The notes: generated by a model not told the origin, from the letters alone. A stretch of DNA of 64,000 bases from Akebia trifoliata (GCA_017979445.1 CM030706.1:21345884-21409883); one strand, 5' to 3'; positions 21,500 to 33,331 are shown, counted from the stretch's first letter. Numbers and translations are program-made.

Positions 21500-22190
21500 T
21501 ACAATGCTTTGAATATAATGTCAAAAGGATCCTTCTGACATAAGATCAAAAAAAAAATTATACAATGTCAAAAGGATCCTTCTAACATTAAATTTATAAA
21601 AAAATTATATAAAAAAGATTCCCTATGTACAATTTGCATTTGATCATATATGATGGATACTTGAATACAATGAATAAATACAATGTCATAAGCATCCTTT
21701 TGACATTAAATTCATTAAAATAATTACTTACATTAAAAGGATTTATATGAATACTTCTAGTATAATAAAAATATCAATATTTTTCAATAAGGTTCTTTTT
21801 GTATATTTTGTCTTACGGACACTTCAATATAATGTTAGAAGGATCCTTTTGACATTATATTAGAATGTATTTTATAAAATGTCAAAAAGATTCTTCTAAC
21901 ATTATAGAATGTATTGTATACAATGTCAAAAGGAGTCTTTTGATATTGAGTTTCTTCATTATATTCAAGTGTCTATAGGATCAATTGTATAAATGAATCT
22001 TTCTTAACAAATGTTGTTTCTTGTAATAATGAATCCATAGGATGAAAACGTACACTTGAATCTGTTTGATAGAATAAGTATTTTTTTATGAATTGAATGT
22101 TAGAAAGATCCTTCTAACATTGTATAAAACACATTTCGATCTCATGCTAGAAGAAATCTTCTGACATTGAGTTTTTTCATTATATTAAAG
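21500..22190. repeat. Right-hand palindrome cluster, with a 221-bp tandem duplication
   Basis: About seven copies of AATGTYARAAGG-AT-CCTTYTRACATT, the same palindrome family as at 298-2605 but centred on GGATCC rather than GGAGCC. A block beginning TGAYATTGAGTTT repeats at 21941 and 22162. The copies flank the Ulp1/DUF1985 remains on the side opposite to clusters A-C. Confidence 0.85.
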
Positions 22191-22951
22191 TGTCCAAAGA
22201 ATCAAATGTACAAATAAATCTTTTATGAAAAATATTGATTATTGTAATCATAACTCAATAGGATGAAAGTATACATTGGATGCTACATATATGTTTTTAG
22301 GAATGTTAATGGATATGATTAGACCCAAAATCTAATGTAATAGCTTCATATTTGGATCGACTTTTTTTCTTTTTTATCATAGACAAAAAATACTTCGAAT
22401 TTTTAGAAAATTATCCGAGTAAAAGGTTAATCGTGGAATACGGTAATAATTTTTTCCTCTACCTCAAATTTTATTTCTTCAACATTCAAATAAAATAGAT
22501 TTTGAGATTTATTTAAAAAACTTTCTCGAACTAGATGAATTGATTATTTTCATTAAAATTGATAAAATAAAAGATAGGAGATGACAATCCCATGATTTTT
22601 TTAGTTAAAATATGTTTTTAAAAAAATCTTAAACAACAAGAATCAAGGAATTTAATTTGGTTATTAATCAATAAAAATAAATTAAATGTGTAAAAAAATA
22701 TAATTAACCCTAAAATAAAATGAAATTTAGTTGAACTATTAACCAATTACAATATAACTCAAAATCCCATGATTTTATTGGTTTAAATATGTAAAAAATA
22801 AAAAATAAATATTGCTTAAACCAACGTTAAGGAATTTTGTTGAATCAACAAGTAAAAATATAAGTTAAAATATAAAAAACTTAAACATAATAAGGAATTT
22901 GATTGAGCTATTAATTAATAAAAAATAGTTTTAAATATGTAAAAAAAAGGG
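22191..22951. other. AT-rich spacer, no gene seen
   Basis: Low-complexity AT-rich DNA. A short motif (TCCCATGATTTT followed by AAATATGT) repeats near 22588 and 22766. I see no ORF or element boundary other than the LTR end at 22952. Confidence 0.6.
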
Positions 22952-25197
22952 TGTAGATACGTGGATTTCGTCATTACGATGACCATATCTACTAGAGTTG
23001 GAGTCGTCACCATTCATGTTGTAAGTGGGTGTGAATGGTCACCTGATGTACATTTTTCAAAAACTGACTTTTTTGGCATCTTAGTGACTCACGATGGATA
23101 AGGGGTAATTAAACCTTGAGATTTGGGCAAGCGGCTCGGTTAGAGAAAAGGAAAGGTGTTAGGCACCCTTTTTTCCCCGTTAAGTAGCGGTAACCTCAAG
23201 GAACTCGGTCATCTTGATTTTAGAAAAGTAAATCATAATATGCCACGTGAGTGTATTTGTACCCTAGATAGGGTTTACTTTCTGCTCGATCATATGGTCA
23301 TCTCACTGATGCAGATGATCCTTAAAAGATCTAAGCCTTGAGGTCCATTCATCCTAAGTCCATTTGAACAAAGTGAAGAGGAGAGGGGATAATATAAGAG
23401 GGAGGAGGAGAGAGCGTAAAAGAGAGGGGGGTTATTTTTGTTGCACCCACCTTGTATCTTCAATCTTCTTTTCTTCTTCTTCTTTGAGTCTTCTTGAGTC
23501 CTTAGTGATTTAAGAAAATACAACTCTTGTATGGTTGTAGGAGTAGAGAAGAGATGATAAGAGATGAGTGTAGTATGTGATTTTTTATGTGAGACTTAGG
23601 AAGGATTAGTGAGAGAGAATTGATAAGATTTTTGTTAATGAGAGTGGGTAACCATTTTTAAGAAGAGAAAGGGGGTATTTATAGATGTTTGGGGGGTACT
23701 TAGGGGTATAATGAGGTGAAAGGTTGGGAGAATGGGTAATGGCATTCTTTTTTAAAGATGGGGGTATGAATTTTGGAGTGGAATTGATGGTAGTTTTGTA
23801 ATGAATGAAAATGGGTGAGATTTTGATCCAAATGATTTGGATTTGTGTAGAGTGTTAGGTTAGTTGAAGAGGTGAGGTGTGTAGATTTAGGAGGATGGGT
23901 TATGTAAGAGGTTGGTAGATTGATTTTTGAGAGGGTTAAGGGGATGAAGACATGCAGCAAATGGGGAGATGATGAGATTGGTTTATTGGTGATGGTAGTT
24001 GTTTGATTAGAGAAAAGGGTATGGGTTAATTGGTTGGTGATGAGGGGAGTATGGGTTGAGGTGATTTTATTGGAGTATTTTTAGGAAGGTGATGGGTAGA
24101 GATATGGGTGGTGATGTGGGTGGTTGATGGTGTTAAAGAATGATGAAAGATTAGGGTGTGTAGGGTATGGGTTGTGGTGTGGGTGGTTGTTGATGTTAGA
24201 GAATGGAAATAGGGTAGGTTAGGGTAGGGTATGGGTTGAGGTGATTTTTGAGAGAAGTGATGTGGTTTAGATGAATTGTTTAGAGAATGATGATGGGGGT
24301 AGGTGATTAGATGAGGGAGGTGAATAAGGATGATGACATGTGACATTTTTTGGTGTGTAGATTGTGATTGGTTGATGTGGGTAGTGGTTGATGGGTTAGG
24401 GTTGTGGGTTGGATAATGAATTGGATCTGGGTCGGCTTTTATGGGCTTTGAGGTATTGGGTTTGGGTTTTGGCGGTGGTTTTGGGTTTTAAGAATTGCTT
24501 GGGTTTTTCCCTCATGGTTTTGCGCCGGTAGGTTGGTTTTTCGATTTTCGCTGCTGTGGGATTGCTTTTTCGGTTCGGGGTCCGGTGCGCCCTTCCTTTC
24601 GAAAATGGTTGCGGGTTTGTGGGCTTTGGCGTGTTTAGGGTGTTTGCGGATTCGGGGGTGGAGCGGTGGAAGTAGAGGAGGGGTAGGTATCCCAAGTCAC
24701 ATTTTTTAATTTTTTAATTTTTTAAGATTTTCACAATTGTTGGTTCAATCAAAAATGCTACGTGTTGGCAAATCGGGCCTTTTAGGCCCATTGAAGGATT
24801 TGATTGAAAATCGGGTATTTTGGATACAAGAACGGAGCGGTGAGCATTGGGGAGATGTTGGGTAGTTCAAACCCCCTTGGTGGGTCTCCTAGACCATTGG
24901 GAGGTCTTAGAAGTCTTGGCTCGATCAAAACTGCCAGTTTTTAATATTTTGGGCCTTAGAGGCCCATTGGCCTATTTTGTTGGAACATCGGTATTTTGAA
25001 TGGACCGAGGTAGATGGGAGCATGCCGGGTCCTTTTGGTGGGCTCACAACCCAGTTGGGAGGTTTTAGGCGCTTCGATTTGTCAAAATATCAGATTTTAA
25101 TGCTTCGAGCCTTCGAGGCCCGTTGGCCAAATTAATTGGAAAATTACTATTTTTGGGCCCTTTCGAGTGAGGGTCCGTTCAAATTGGGGTGTCTATA
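22952..25197 (-). repeat. Tat-like 3' LTR
   Basis: Read on the minus strand it begins TATAGACACCCCAATTTGAA and ends CGTATCTACA. It matches the plus-strand LTR at 54716-56607 block by block, including the conserved GGTGTTAGGCACC (23155-23167), but is longer because of repeated GGGCC-rich blocks near its start. The minus-strand ORFs at 23700-24695 are low-complexity Pro/His/Thr-rich LTR reading and not genes. Confidence 0.85.
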
Positions 25198-25215
25198 ACT
25201 GCCCTTCTTTGCAGG
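25198..25215 (-). other. Polypurine tract of the Tat-like element
   Basis: On the minus strand the purine-rich CCTGCAAAGAAGGGCAGT immediately precedes the LTR start. This identifies 22952-25197 as a 3' LTR of a minus-strand element rather than a solo LTR. Confidence 0.65.
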
Positions 25216-25521
25216 AATTGCATGCAAAGAACTGCAAAGAATAGACTAAACCCCTATTTGTACGGGCCAAACGAAATTTGGTAAAACACGACTTCGAATT
25301 ACCGATTGAATTGATGACTTTTGTAGAAAATGGTTACTCAAGCACGGGGTCTAACAGAGTTACCTTATTGATTCCTTGGTCTCGATGGTGCGGAGCTCAT
25401 GTGAGACCTTGGATTTGATGAAGATTAAATGATTTTTGGAATTCAGTTATCTCTCGATCGTGTTAAATGGAAATTGAATGCAACTCGAAAGGATTTTTGA
25501 AATTCTTTTGATTTTTTTTTA

Positions 25522-25552
<31 letters not shown>

Positions 25553-25664
25553 TTTATTTGAATTTTTTCTGATTTTTATTTGATTTTTGATTTTATTATT
25601 TTTATTTGATTTTTGATTTTTTTTATTTTTATTTGATTTTGATTTTAATTTTTCATTGGCTGAT
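25216..25664. other. 3' untranslated region of the Tat-like element
   Basis: No ORF. Contains a TTA microsatellite (about 25525-25552) and T-rich runs. Confidence 0.6.
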
Positions 25665-25835
25665 CCGTGCTCGAGACACAGATATCATTTGATTCATTTT
25701 CATCCGTGTTTGAAAAACGGATAGTTCTATTTTGTTCTTTCATCCGTTTTGGGGGCACGGATCCAACCAAACTTTCTTCATCCATGTTTGTGAGGATAGG
25801 TTAAACTTCGTTTCGCCCGTACTGGTAGCACGGAC
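25665..25835 (+). repeat. Hairpin array upstream of the first antisense gene
   Basis: Five imperfect hairpins at about 38-bp spacing, each of the type ATCCGTG-loop-CACGGAT (CATCCGTGTTTGAAAAACGG, CATCCGTTTTGGGGGCACGG, CCCGTACTGGTAGCACGG). A second array with the same motif lies upstream of the DUF7745 gene at 32.96-33.19 kb. Confidence 0.75.
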
Positions 25836-25869
25836 CAGTATGAATTTCAAACGATAAAGCCTTCGCGCC

Positions 25870-26093
25870 CTTCCATTTTTTCCTTCTTCTTCGCTTTTTT
25901 TCGATTTTTCTTTCTCTCTAGCGACTTTTGGCGATTCTTCTCCTTGCCTCTTCGTTCTCTTATTGATTTCATTGATTTAGACCCTTGGCGGACTGGTTGT
26001 GAGAGTAAGTGGGTGTACGTGTTGCATTTGAACGCTCGCGGGACGAGTTTTAAAGCTTCAAAGATTTCACGTGGACTACGATTTCCGGTCAAG
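25870..26093 (+). other. Probable 5' exon of the antisense plant-mobile-domain gene
   Basis: A CT-rich stretch (TTCCTTCTTCTTCG, CTTTCTCTCTAG) resembles a plant transcript leader. It is followed by an open stretch that ends at the strong donor AAG/GTAAGT (26093/26094). The next strong acceptor directly precedes the ATG of the plant-mobile-domain ORF (29857/29858). The open frame contains no ATG, so I read it as a 5' untranslated exon. RNA evidence would be needed to confirm it. Confidence 0.5.
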
Positions 26094-26975
26094 GTAAGTC
26101 CTGAGTTGATTTTTTTTTTAAAAATTTTTCACATGAGAATGTTTACTTTTGAATCTGTTCTGCGCACCAATGACACCTCTATTTCGAGTTTCTCATTTTC
26201 CTTTGACTTTTCTTTTCTTATTTGTTTATGAGAATTATTCTTGCATGATGTCTGAATATCACTACTTATCATGCTTGTCCACTCATTTTCTTATTTGTTT
26301 CGGAGTGTTTGTTGTGAAATTGGTTAAATCGTTTATAAATTGGATGGTTCATTGTCCTCTTTATGCATTGTTCATCTTGTTGGACATGGATGGTTTAGTA
26401 GTGGTGGTGGATTCATAAAAACTCTAAGGAGTTGGGGCTTGTTTTGGAGAGGAGCATGGTGATGGTGTTGATGACAGTGGCTGGTTTATGTGGGGATGGT
26501 GGTTAAGGTGAATCCTGTTGGGGTGTGTTTAGGCGAAGGTTCATGAGGCCAAGCTAGGAAGGATGGTGATAGGTAGGTCTGGGGGTTGTTAGTGATAGTG
26601 CAACTAGGCCTTTGGACGATCCTTAATTCTCGAATTTGGTAGGTATTCGGATTGTTTTGGGGACGGGTGAGGTATTATGAGGTGGTAAAGATGTGGACTG
26701 TTTAAGGGTGGTTTAGGGGTTGAAATGGATTGGCCTTTTAAGGTGGTTAAGGGTAATTGAGAAGCTATTTTGGATAGGGGTTTAAAGATGGTTAAGGTCG
26801 TATTGGGACTGGTCTGGGTGATAAATTTGACGGTTAAGAGGTGATTTTGGTTTGTTTAGTGGGCTGAAGTTGGGACTATTTAGGGTAGTGAAGTGGGGGT
26901 GTTCTAGGGGCTGTTTAGAGTGAGAATGGGGTTGAGTTTAGGACGGTTAGGCGACTGAATTTTGGGATGGGATTG

Positions 26976-28637
26976 TGAAAGCGCCCTTGATCCGCGAGGT
27001 GCGCGGATCCGCTTTTGACCGTTGAGATTTGGGAGTCGCCACCTAGTTATTACGGTCTAGGAACCGAATATAGACTCAAAACGGATAAAAACGACTAATC
27101 TACTAAAAAATACTGAGTCCTGGGATCAAGTTATGGGGTTGGAAGGTGTTAGGCACCAACCCCGCCCTACAAACGCCGGTCTCTACTAATTCCCAAATAA
27201 ACTACATTTCTAACAAGACCTAAATAATAAAAAATAAATAAAAATTGTTATCTTTTCCGAACGCAACAGTTTTGTTCCCTCAGATATGATAAAACTACTC
27301 ATTATACAGTACTCCTCGCTTGGTTCTGTCTTCGGATCTGATTTCTGATCTCCGAGGCAAGGTATCTCTTTCTTAGATATGGATTCTTCTGATTTATTTA
27401 CGGATTTCTGGGTGTTTTTGAAGGGCTTTTAGGTGTTTTTCAGGCTAAAATCGAAGTATGGGTGTTAGGTAAGGAGTTGGGGTTTCAAAATTAGGGTTTT
27501 GGGAAGGTTGTGGAGGCTTCTTGACCTACTTTTTCTAGGATTTTTTCTTTGATACGAAAATAGGGTGTGGAGGCTCCTATTTATAAAGTTTTTTAGAAAA
27601 ATTAGGGTTTGATTAGGGTTTCTTTTAGGTTTTAATTAGGGTTTTGACTTTAGTCTTATGAGATTGACTTAGTCTTTAGGGTTTTATTTAGGGTTTTGAC
27701 TTTAGTCTTATGAGATTGACTTGATTAGTTTAGATTAGGATTTTGACTTTAGTCTTATGAGATTGACTTTAATACTTTGACTTTAGTATTTCTTGGTTGA
27801 CTTTTAATATCTTGACTTTAGCTTTACTTGATTGACTTTGAGATTGACTTTAGTCTTACTTGATTGACTTTAATTTTTGAATAATCCCCTTTTATTATAT
27901 CTTTAATTCTTTGGGCCCCCAGATGAAGGGGTCCTTGAATAAATATCCTCGTAACCATCAACAATTTTGCCTGAAAGCCTGATTGATCGATTTTTTGGTT
28001 CAAATTAATTAATGTTTCACTTTACATTATTTAATGGTTTATTTATTAATTTTGAAATTTTTAATTATTAAAATTATAAAATTACCATTTTGCCCTCAAG
28101 AGGATTTTTACGTTTTAACTCATTTTTCAATGTTCCAAGATGTTTTGGAATCAGTTTTTCATAAGGAATTCAATGGGAATGTTGGTTTTTGTCATTTATG
28201 AAGTTTTTTGTATGAAATGATCATGAACTTTATGATGGGCATTTTCATAATTTTGTCAAATTCTATGAAAATTGGCGAAATGATTTATTTGGTTTTAATT
28301 TGTTATTTTATGTGTTTGAATGAGTTTTCCTAAGCGTAACGTAGGCTCTAGGGTTATTTTGATGTTAGGGGTATTTTGATAATTTGGTCATTTTTAATGA
28401 TTTTTATCGTGAAGCTTCTTTTTGTCTACAAGATGATGATTTCTATGTTTCTAGGGTCATATTTTCCTAGCGTAGCATGGTTTCTAAGGTTTTGTCAGTT
28501 CGAGATACCTCATCCAGATTTCTGAAACATATCTGGTAACAAAATAAAGCATTGGAATAAACATCCATCATTGGGAATCGTTGCGATCAGGTTGACGAGT
28601 TGATTAATCAGGCGAGTACAAAAATGGGGTGTCTACA
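26976..28637 (-). mobile_element. Solo LTR, Tat-like subfamily
   Basis: Read on the minus strand it begins TGTAGACACCCC and ends GCGCTTTCA. It is flanked by the 5-bp target duplication GATTG (26971-26975 and 28638-28642). It carries the conserved GGTGTTAGGCACC (27145-27157) near its 3' end. A block with TTTTGACTTTAGTCTTATGA is tandemly repeated at 27.6-27.85 kb. No polypurine tract or PBS adjoins it, so it is a solo LTR inserted into the 3' region of the large Tat element. Confidence 0.9.
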
Positions 28638-28849
28638 GATTGGGCTTGGACTGCTTTAGGATTTATTCAAATAAGCCACCTTCTCCTTTTCTTCTTTTAC
28701 TTGCTTTCTTTTCATGTTTCTCCTCTTGCTTTGCTTGCACCCTTTTTGTCATGTTCCGGGTATGCATTTACTTTCTTTCCCCTTAAATGGTTCTTCGATA
28801 AGATAGGGATAAATTTTCGACATGGATATGGGTTTGGCTAGGTAGGGCT

Positions 28850-29790
28850 GGTGTGGCTAGGTTTAACTGGATTAGGATTGCCGGATTGGTTACAGTTGAT
28901 TGGTTTGACCCTAGTTGAACATGTTTACTGGGTTTGACTGGTTTGGCAGTTTTAAAGGGTCGACTCGATTTTGGGTTGACTGTGTTAACTTGATTGGCTG
29001 AGTTGGCTTTGACTTGACTAGGCTTAGTGGGTGGACTGGATTGACTGGGTTGACTTGGTCTTAGGTTAAACTGGGCTAATTGAGTTTAACTGAGTTGGAT
29101 TTGATGGACCAAGCTGAGTTAACTTAGTTTTGAGTTAACCTGGAGTTGACTGGTATTTATTGGGTTGACTGGGCTTGATGGGTTGACTTAGATGGACTGG
29201 GTTTGACTGAGTTAATTGGGTTAAATTTGGTTGACTGGGTAGGTGGGTTTTGAGTGGATTTTGAGTTGACTGGGTTTGATGGGTTAATTGGATTTTGAGT
29301 TGACTAGGTTTCGACTGGATTTTGAGTTGACTGGGTTTAATGGGTTGACCGAATTTTGAGTTGACTAGGTTTCGACTAGATTTTGAGTTGACTAGGTTTC
29401 GATTGGATTTTGAGTTGACTAGGTTTCGATTGGATTTTGAGTTGACTGGGTTTAATGGGTTGACTAGGTTTTTGAGTTGACTAGGTTTAATGGGTTGACA
29501 AGGTTTGGTCAGGTTTGACTAAATTGACAAAATTTGATTGGGGTATCTAGAGTTGATCGAATTTGACTGAGTGAATGGGTTCGGCTCAAATGGGTTCGGT
29601 TTGACTTAGATTGATTGGGTTTGACTGAGTTGGACAGGGTTTGACTCAGATGGGCTGAGTTGGATAGGATTTGACTGAGTTGGATAGGGTTTGACTCAGA
29701 TGGGCTAGGTTTGACTTAGATTGATTGGGTTTCACTCAGATTTGACTGGGTTGGATAGGTTGGTTTGATTGACTAGGTTGAGTAGGTTAC
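28850..29790 (+). repeat. Degenerate GGTTGACTGGGTTTGA minisatellite
   Basis: Nearly 1 kb of loosely repeated GGTTGACTGGGTTTGACT-like units. The plus strand is strongly depleted of C. It ends just before the acceptor of the antisense gene. Confidence 0.8.
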
Positions 29791-29857
29791 TAGATTACCT
29801 CGAGATAGGTGAATAAGACCCTTTCCTTTGTTGACTCGATAACCTATTACCTTGCAG

Positions 29858-32292
29858 ATGGGTAGAGAGCGGAGGACCCGAGTGGCACGACATTCTTCAG
29901 ATGAGGAGGAGGAGGCCAGACCCAAGACCCGGACTAGTTTTGCTTTGGGGTCCGGTGTGGCGACAGAGTATGGCTGGTCGAGTCAGCCTTCACGGAGGCC
30001 TGATTTCGCTTCAGTGGCCGATTCTTCTTCTAGTAGCAGAGCAGATGAGGCTAGTAGTTCTCGGAGTGGTCCAGCTGAGGATCTCCCTAGCAGCAGTGGT
30101 GGAAGAGGCAGACGTGGTGGCCGAGGCCGGGCAGATAGGGCCGTAGGTGCTGACCGAGTTGGTAAGGAGGATCCCAGGGTTGAGATCCCTGCAAAGAAGA
30201 GTGAGAGGGTCCCAAATACTTCAATGCTTCGTGGACTGGGGAGACATGTCTCCATCTTAGTCCGATTGGATATTCCTACTCCCTACCCATCAGTCAGTTT
30301 CAGAGGGAGATGGAAGCGCATTTCTTGCTACTGCTGCTCTATTCTCGGATGACATCAAGACGCAGTTTGCTACAGTAGGCTTCGGGGCTTTTCTTCAGAT
30401 ACCAGCATTGAGAGCAGATCGTCCCTTATTTTTGGCCATGGTGGAGAGACGGTTCCCTTCGACTCATTCTTTTCATATGCCAGAGGTTGAGATAGGCATT
30501 CTGCCTTCCGATTTTGTAGCGATTACGGGCATTGCTATGGATGGGAAGCCTCTGCCCCTTGCCATGATGTCTGTCCAGGAGGTGGGCGAGCTGTTGGGCA
30601 TCACCAGAGTCCCTGCCTCTATGGTAGAGAAGATAGGGAGGATCAGTATAGAAGTTTTGATGGGGCTTCTGTTGATAAAGGGAGAAAACGGAGCTCCGCC
30701 CACTTATAGAGAGAGATCAGCCCGGTTTGGAGACAGAGATTTTGACATCATTTTTCGTATTTGTTTCCTTCTCCTCATCGACAGCTATTTCTTCTTAAAA
30801 GATGATTCTTCGGTCTCCACCACCTTTCTTTCGGTCATGCATGATATTGATCGCATCGGAGACTTCGACTGGGGGAGCCTCATAAATGGTACCATTTTGG
30901 CTGGGCTTGATTGAGTAGTAGAGGGCATCATTGCACCTCATGGAGCTGGCATCTCCACTCGATTCTTTTGGCAGTTTATTGAGGTGACGAGATCTTGATT
31001 TCATTTCTTAGTCCAATTCTCTTTCTATCTTTCGTTTACTTGTCTGACACCTTATCTTCTTCTTCAGATTTTCGTTCATGTCTATTTTCCCTTCTATCTA
31101 CCCACCCATCGTCATCCAAACGAGGGTTATCCATTAAGAGCATTTTGGGCCACCAGATATGTCAGGGCTATCCAGAGCAGCCCTAGGAGTGCCCGGGCCC
31201 ATATTGATCGATGTTGGCTCCGAGACGTGAGTATTCTAGCACTTGTTTAGTTCTTCTATTCTTGTAATTTTCTATGCCTGTTATCTGATTCTCTCTTTTG
31301 CAGATCTTTTCTGTCACTTTGCGCGATCTTCCCCGTACTATAAGCGGGAAGCAGGAGGTGAAGAACGCCTACAGGTGTAACACCAGACGACAGCGCTACC
31401 CCTTCTTTATCAGAGAGCAGAGGTACACATTTTATTTGGGGGAACGCTTGTTTTTCCAGCACGATGGAAATCTTCGTATTCTTGTCGCCCCACCTGAGCC
31501 CCTCTCGGGGGCTATGACGGTAGATGAGTATCTCGCCCAGTCGAGGGGTGTTGATGCTGCTGGACTGGTGAGGGGCGGTAACTACCAGGTCTGGTTTCGA
31601 GAGGCCTCTATTGGGTACATCATGCCTGCTGTCACCGCCCGAGCCGGGATCACAGAGATCGGAGGGGTCCTTCTTCAGGAGCATGCTGTCACGGTACGCA
31701 TTCTATCACTGTCTCTCTTCCTTATAACTTTCTGGGTTTTATTATATCCCTGTCTTGCTTGATCGATGTTCTTGTTCTTAGGCCGATGATCTTCGTCGTC
31801 TTCGAGAGGGCTACGATGTGATTGAGGCCCAGGCAGCGAGGGCCATGGAGATGGAGAACAGATGGAGGGCCTCTAGGACAGAGGTGGAGGAGCATGTTGC
31901 TCGGATTGAGGAGCAGGAGGCTCGCCTCGAGAAGCAGGCTGCCAGGATTCATGAGCTGGAGTTGGAGATGGCCCTGCGAGAGTCTCATTTCCAAGATGAG
32001 ATGGTATGCCACTATCTGTTTCTCATTCTTGTGTAGACTGTAGCATATTGTTTTATCTGTTTTGATTGATTTTCTCATGATCTTTTACCATCGATGCCAG
32101 GACAGAGCGAGCACCTCTGCGCGTCCTCCAACACCTCCTAAGGTAGTATTTCCATTTTAGTTGTTCATTTCTTTACATATGCTGTATATATCACTGGCTG
32201 TATTTTGATATGCTTTGTTTCTTTATTTTCAGGCCTCCCCTTCCACTGGCCTTTCTGTCCCTAGCGCTGATCTTGCGGGTACTATGGAGTAG
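29858..32292 (+). pseudogene. Antisense plant-mobile-domain gene of the Tat-like element (six exons, broken)
   Basis: This intron-containing gene runs antisense to its host element. Visible exons are 29858-30983, 31068-31226, 31304-31693, 31782-32003, 32101-32142 and from 32233, each bounded by GT and AG. Exon 1 starts with an Arg/Ser/Glu-rich and RGRGG-like basic tail, then the plant mobile domain: RFPSTHSFHMPEVEIGILPS with ITGIAMDGKPL and later GDFDWGSLI. Exon 2 reads IFVHVYFPFYL and YPLRAFWATRY. Exon 4 is a long charged coiled coil (EEHVARIEEQEARLEKQAAR). It is broken by a frame change between about 30240 and 30310 and a TGA at 30912-30914. The TAG at 32290 may be the natural stop. Plant mobile domain ORFs are known as extra antisense ORFs in Tat elements. 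Their role in the element is unknown. Confidence 0.75.
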
Positions 32293-32950
32293 GATGCTGC
32301 CCTGGACGCAGAGCTATTCTTCACAGATTCGGAAGAATGACTATGATTGCACGATCTACCTTCTTCTTGGGTGTTTGGCTCGGGTGTAGTGGCCAGATCT
32401 TCTTCTGGAGCTATCCCTGAGACTCAGAGTGCTCAAGACGATGCTCCCCCTTCCATCTGATCTTTTTGTACCTGACAAGATATTAGACATTTTGTATTAG
32501 CTTTTTGGACATTGTATGTAAACATTTCAAGCTTTTGTATATATGTGTATTTATGCTCATATTTCATTGTATTTGTCATATCATTATGATCATCTGTGCA
32601 ATTGACTCGGGTTCCAATGAGCTTCTTAGGCGTAATATCAATCATCAAGGCTTTTGAGTCCTTTTGAGTGTTGGTGAGCCTACGGATGGGTGCGATTTGG
32701 GTCCAAAAGACCCTTCGAGTGTGTTCTTGAGCGACGGGTGTCGTTTGGGATCCACGGTGAGTGAGGTGGTCCTTGGAAGTCCGATTTGTCCCTATAGGAT
32801 CTTGGCGAGTTCCTACGTGCCCGGTATATATTTTGAGAGCATTTTAGAGTTTTGAGTGCATTTGTCGAGACCATTTTTCGTATGATTTCGAGATTTCGAT
32901 ACATGAGGTGCCTGCTACATGGTCCGGAATCTTTCAGAATTCATATGATT
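32293..32950 (+). other. 3' flank of the plant-mobile-domain gene
   Basis: AT-rich trailer with TTGTAT/TGTATGTAAA words near 32.5 kb that could direct polyadenylation, then G/T-rich spacer. No gene is seen. Confidence 0.45.
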
Positions 32951-32954
32951 CATG

Positions 32955-33192
32955 GTCCTAAGGTTAAAAACTTATGGTCTGTGTTCTTAACACGGATAGG
33001 TTTTGCCAAGCTTTCATCCATGCTAGGAGTACGGATGAGGTATTTTGGATTTCATCCGTGTCTTAGGCACGGATAAGTCAAATTGTACTTTTATCCGTAC
33101 TGGAAACACGGATAAGCTGGTCCTAACTTTATCCATACTTTTGGCACGGATTGATCAATTTTGTCTTCATCCGTGTTTAAGACACAGACCAG
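32955..33192 (+). repeat. Hairpin array upstream of the DUF7745 gene
   Basis: Six hairpins at about 40-bp spacing: for example CATCCGTGTCTTAGGCACGG, TATCCGTACTGGAAACACGG and CATCCGTGTTTAAGACACAG. Stem consensus is ATCCGTG/CACGGAT with loops of about 6-8 bases. It is the same motif as the array at 25.67-25.83 kb. Confidence 0.8.
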
Positions 33193-33331
33193 CACGACTC
33201 ACTCCTTGTTTTAAGCCTGTTTCACTATTGATTTTGCCCTAACTTTTCACTTTTTACGATTTTACTTCCCTCTTACACATTTTTGGGCGATTGTTACTAT
33301 CCTTCTTCTTCAAAGCTTCTCTTCAAGCTCC

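Larger units (their letters stand above)
26094..29857 (+). other. Inferred large first intron of the antisense gene
   Basis: Bounded by GTAAGT at 26094 and TTGCAG at 29857. The content is T/G-rich on the plus strand with no ORF of note. It hosts the solo LTR at 26976-28637 and the GGTTGACTGG array at 28.85-29.79 kb. Confidence 0.45.

Noticed and set aside
23700..24695. Three minus-strand Pro/His/Thr-rich ORFs
   Set aside because: They lie inside an LTR whose pyrimidine-rich tract is low complexity, and the equivalent tract at 55.1-55.9 kb does not keep the frame.
27600..27690. Telomere-like TTTAGGG words
   Set aside because: They are part of a longer LTR tandem repeat with GGGTTTTGACTTTAG and do not form a TTTAGGG array.
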